From positions 4,650,001-4,714,000 of the forward strand of contig NC_013235.1 of NCBI RefSeq assembly GCF_000024365.1: 64,000 bases of DNA. The letters run 5' to 3'. The translations under genes and the position numbers were made by a program. The notes below the pieces were generated by a model that was not told the origin of the DNA, made no database searches, and worked only from the letters and a program-made list of their open reading frames with translations. Origin of the DNA: Nakamurella multipartita DSM 44233 (lineage in GTDB: Bacteria; Actinomycetota; Actinomycetes; Mycobacteriales; Nakamurellaceae). This document shows, piece after piece, positions 62,374-64,000 of this stretch; the stretch's first letter is position 1; each line of letters begins with the position of its first letter.

Positions 62374-63993
62374 TCACCGCAAGAGCCGGGGACGGTAGGT
62401 GAAGGCCTCGGGCGGCACTGCCACCCCGAAGGTGCGCAGCTGCTGGGCCCGGGTCAGCACCGCCGCCCCTTCCATCAGGTTATGCGCGACCTGGCTAACG
62501 GTCCGGTTCCCCGGTTCGGCCAGGAACGATCCGGCCGTCCACGCGTTGAACGCACCCATCGCCGGGCCGCACCAGATCTGGTAGTCCAGCCGGCGCTCGG
62601 CGCGGCCCTCGATCGACCAGCGGCTGGACAGGCCCAGGTAGCTGCGGAACACCAGCGCCATCCGGTGCCGCGGGTCGGCCTCGGCCCGGCTGACCTGCTC
62701 GGGGTCCCGCTCCAGCCAGAACGCGCGGGTCTGCGTCCAGCAGTCGGCGACGGACTGGCCCAGGATCTGCTTCTCCAGGGCGGCCAGCTCCGCCGGGGCG
62801 ATCGCCTCCAGGCTGGGATGCGCGCGATAGAGCGCGGAGAGCTTGCGGGCGCGGCTCGCGAACATGGTCCCCCGCCGCAGCACCTGCAGGGACACCCCGA
62901 GCTCGAACATGTCGGCGGCCGGTGCCATCGTGACGTCGGCGATGTCCGCGGCGGCCAGCATGGCTTTGGCGTCGGCCGCGATCCCGGCCTCGACGCAGGC
63001 CTGGTTGACCGACCCGGTCAGCACGTAGGACGCGCCCAGGGCGAAGGCCGCGGCCACCGCCTGCGGGGTGCCGATCCCGCCGGCGGCGCCCAACCGAACC
63101 GGACGCCGGTACCCGCGGGCCGCCACCACCTCGTCGCGGACGGCGGCGATGGCGGCGAACAGCGGCGCCAGCGGCCGGTTGTCGGTGTGGCCGCCACTGT
63201 CGCTCTCCACGGTGATGTCCTCGGCGACCGGCAGCCCGGCGGCCAGCCGCGCCTCGTCCGGGGTGAGCCGGCCGGCGTCGACCAGCCCGGCCAGCATCGC
63301 CGCCGGTGCCGGTTCCAGGAATTGCCGGGCCACCTCGGGCCGGGACACCTTGGCGAAGACCATGTTCGGCCGGTGGATGGTGCCGGAAGCGTCGACCCGG
63401 ACGCCGGTGTAGGCGTACCGCACGATCGCCGGGGTGAGCGACATGTACGCGCTGGCCGATACTTTGCGCACCCCACGGGTCAGATACAGCTCGGCCACGG
63501 CCTCTTCGAGGGCCGGTTCGTTCGGCGAGTGGATCAGGTTGCTCCCCCACGCCGTGGACTCGCGGCCCAGGGCGGCGTGCAACTCGTCGATCGCGGCGCC
63601 GACCCGGCCGGCGTCCAACCCGGCCGCCCCGAAGAAGCCCAGGTAGCCGTGGCGGGCCATCTCGATGACCATCGTCGTGGTGGCGATGCCGTTGGCCATC
63701 TCCCCGGCGACGTAGGGGAAACGGACCCCGTGGGTCTGGGTGAAGTTCCGGTCACCGAGCCACTCCGGGTACAGCGGCGGCAGCACCCCGACCAGTCGCA
63801 GCGCACCCGGCGTCTCCGCCGGCACCGCAGCACCCTGCGTGACGACGCCGTGCGCGCCGGTCGCCGGGTTGACGACGACGAACGCGGTGTCCCGGATACG
63901 GTGCGTGAGCGCGGCGACCTCGTTCGGCCCAAAAGCCGGCGTTATCGGCCCGGTCCAGCCGCCCAGTGGCACGGCCGGAGCCTTGTCGAGCAC
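62374..63993 (-). CDS. pfaD: PfaD-family enoyl reductase of the PUFA-type synthase
   Basis: 539 residues, the normal PfaD size. GTG at 63993; the codon just before is an in-frame TGA, so the gene is complete and its start may overlap the end of an unseen upstream gene. It is a FMN-binding TIM barrel of the nitropropane-dioxygenase type: FPYVAGEMANGIATTTMVIE, YLGFFGAAGLDAGRV, GTIHRPNMVFAKVSRPEVAR, DSGGHTDNRPLAPLFAAI and RLGAAGGIGTPQAVAAAFAL with a phosphate-binding loop. In PUFA synthases PfaD reduces the enoyl group, choosing which double bonds are removed. It opens the operon, 67 bp before the KS-AT-ACP-KR gene. No phosphopantetheinyl transferase (PfaE) is in the window; it may lie upstream or elsewhere. 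Confidence 0.95.
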   Translation of the reverse strand: MLDKAPAVPLGGWTGPITPAFGPNEVAALTHRIRDTAFVVVNPATGAHGVVTQGAAVPAETPGALRLVGVLPPLYPEWLGDRNFTQTHGVRFPYVAGEMANGIATTTMVIEMARHGYLGFFGAAGLDAGRVGAAIDELHAALGRESTAWGSNLIHSPNEPALEEAVAELYLTRGVRKVSASAYMSLTPAIVRYAYTGVRVDASGTIHRPNMVFAKVSRPEVARQFLEPAPAAMLAGLVDAGRLTPDEARLAAGLPVAEDITVESDSGGHTDNRPLAPLFAAIAAVRDEVVAARGYRRPVRLGAAGGIGTPQAVAAAFALGASYVLTGSVNQACVEAGIAADAKAMLAAADIADVTMAPAADMFELGVSLQVLRRGTMFASRARKLSALYRAHPSLEAIAPAELAALEKQILGQSVADCWTQTRAFWLERDPEQVSRAEADPRHRMALVFRSYLGLSSRWSIEGRAERRLDYQIWCGPAMGAFNAWTAGSFLAEPGNRTVSQVAHNLMEGAAVLTRAQQLRTFGVAVPPEAFTYRPRLLR

Positions 63994-64000
63994 TCAGTTA

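Noticed and set aside
59604..62402. A plus-strand open frame of about 930 codons opposite the KS-AT region
   Set aside because: Shadow of the KS-AT coding sequence; no ribosome site and no family motifs.

Overview
The window is very GC-rich with strongly GC-biased third codon positions, and its housekeeping genes follow an order I recognise from Mycobacterium tuberculosis (roughly Rv3266-Rv3285): rmlD/rmlB, a LytR-CpsA-Psr protein, a TIGR03089 protein, a FadE25-like acyl-CoA dehydrogenase, purE-purK, GtrA, a PH-domain membrane protein, birA, accD, accE, maf and accA. This indicates an actinobacterial chromosome. The large DUF11/DUF5979 surface proteins, both sortase-type C-termini and the PUFA-synthase-type locus fit a Nakamurella/Frankineae-like soil actinobacterium better than a mycobacterium; that placement is inference. 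No tRNA, rRNA, CRISPR array, integrase or transposase was seen.

Layout. 1-6.2 kb: cell-surface polysaccharide genes (a partial DUF2142 membrane protein, a 13-helix membrane protein, a GT2 glycosyltransferase, rmlD, rmlB). 6.4-9.2 kb: LCP ligase and TIGR03089 protein. 9.2-14.2 kb: acyl-CoA dehydrogenase, MFS exporter with an ArsR-type regulator and its own palindromic operator, purE-purK. 14.4-22.6 kb: a degenerate GGDEF-like protein and, divergent from it, a 2330-residue ECF sigma factor fused to a zinc finger, a membrane helix and eight repeated extracellular modules; a five-unit, 10-bp-phased GTNAC array lies between them. 22.7-27.8 kb: GtrA, a two-component system, a PH-domain protein and YggS. 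27.9-38.8 kb: two convergent giant surface proteins, one with six DUF11 modules and an LASTG-type anchor (interrupted by a one-base frameshift) and one with about fifteen DUF5979 modules and an LPVTG anchor. 38.9-44.3 kb: birA and the acyl-CoA carboxylase block accD-accE-maf-accA.

44.3-64 kb is the most unusual part. On the minus strand, three coupled genes encode a PUFA-synthase-type multienzyme: a PfaD-like enoyl reductase; KS-AT-ACP-ACP-KR; and KS-CLF-AT-DH-DH-acylglycerolphosphate acyltransferase-PKS-type DH. Converging on it, and meeting it at a perfect 24-bp hairpin, is a plus-strand operon of three coupled genes: a cytochrome P450 that lacks the usual I-helix acid-threonine pair, an unrecognised protein with a scrambled central segment, and a DyP-type heme peroxidase. 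My working hypothesis is a de novo polyunsaturated lipid pathway paired with heme enzymes that work on (hydro)peroxides, i.e. an oxylipin-like system. The acyl-CoA carboxylase next door would supply extender units.

A recurring oddity is that three unrelated genes (acyl-CoA dehydrogenase, DUF5979 protein, accA) end inside short tandem repeats of about 12-17 bp that carry the stop codon. Two hairpins sharing GTTGATCATGG ends flank the P450-peroxidase operon.
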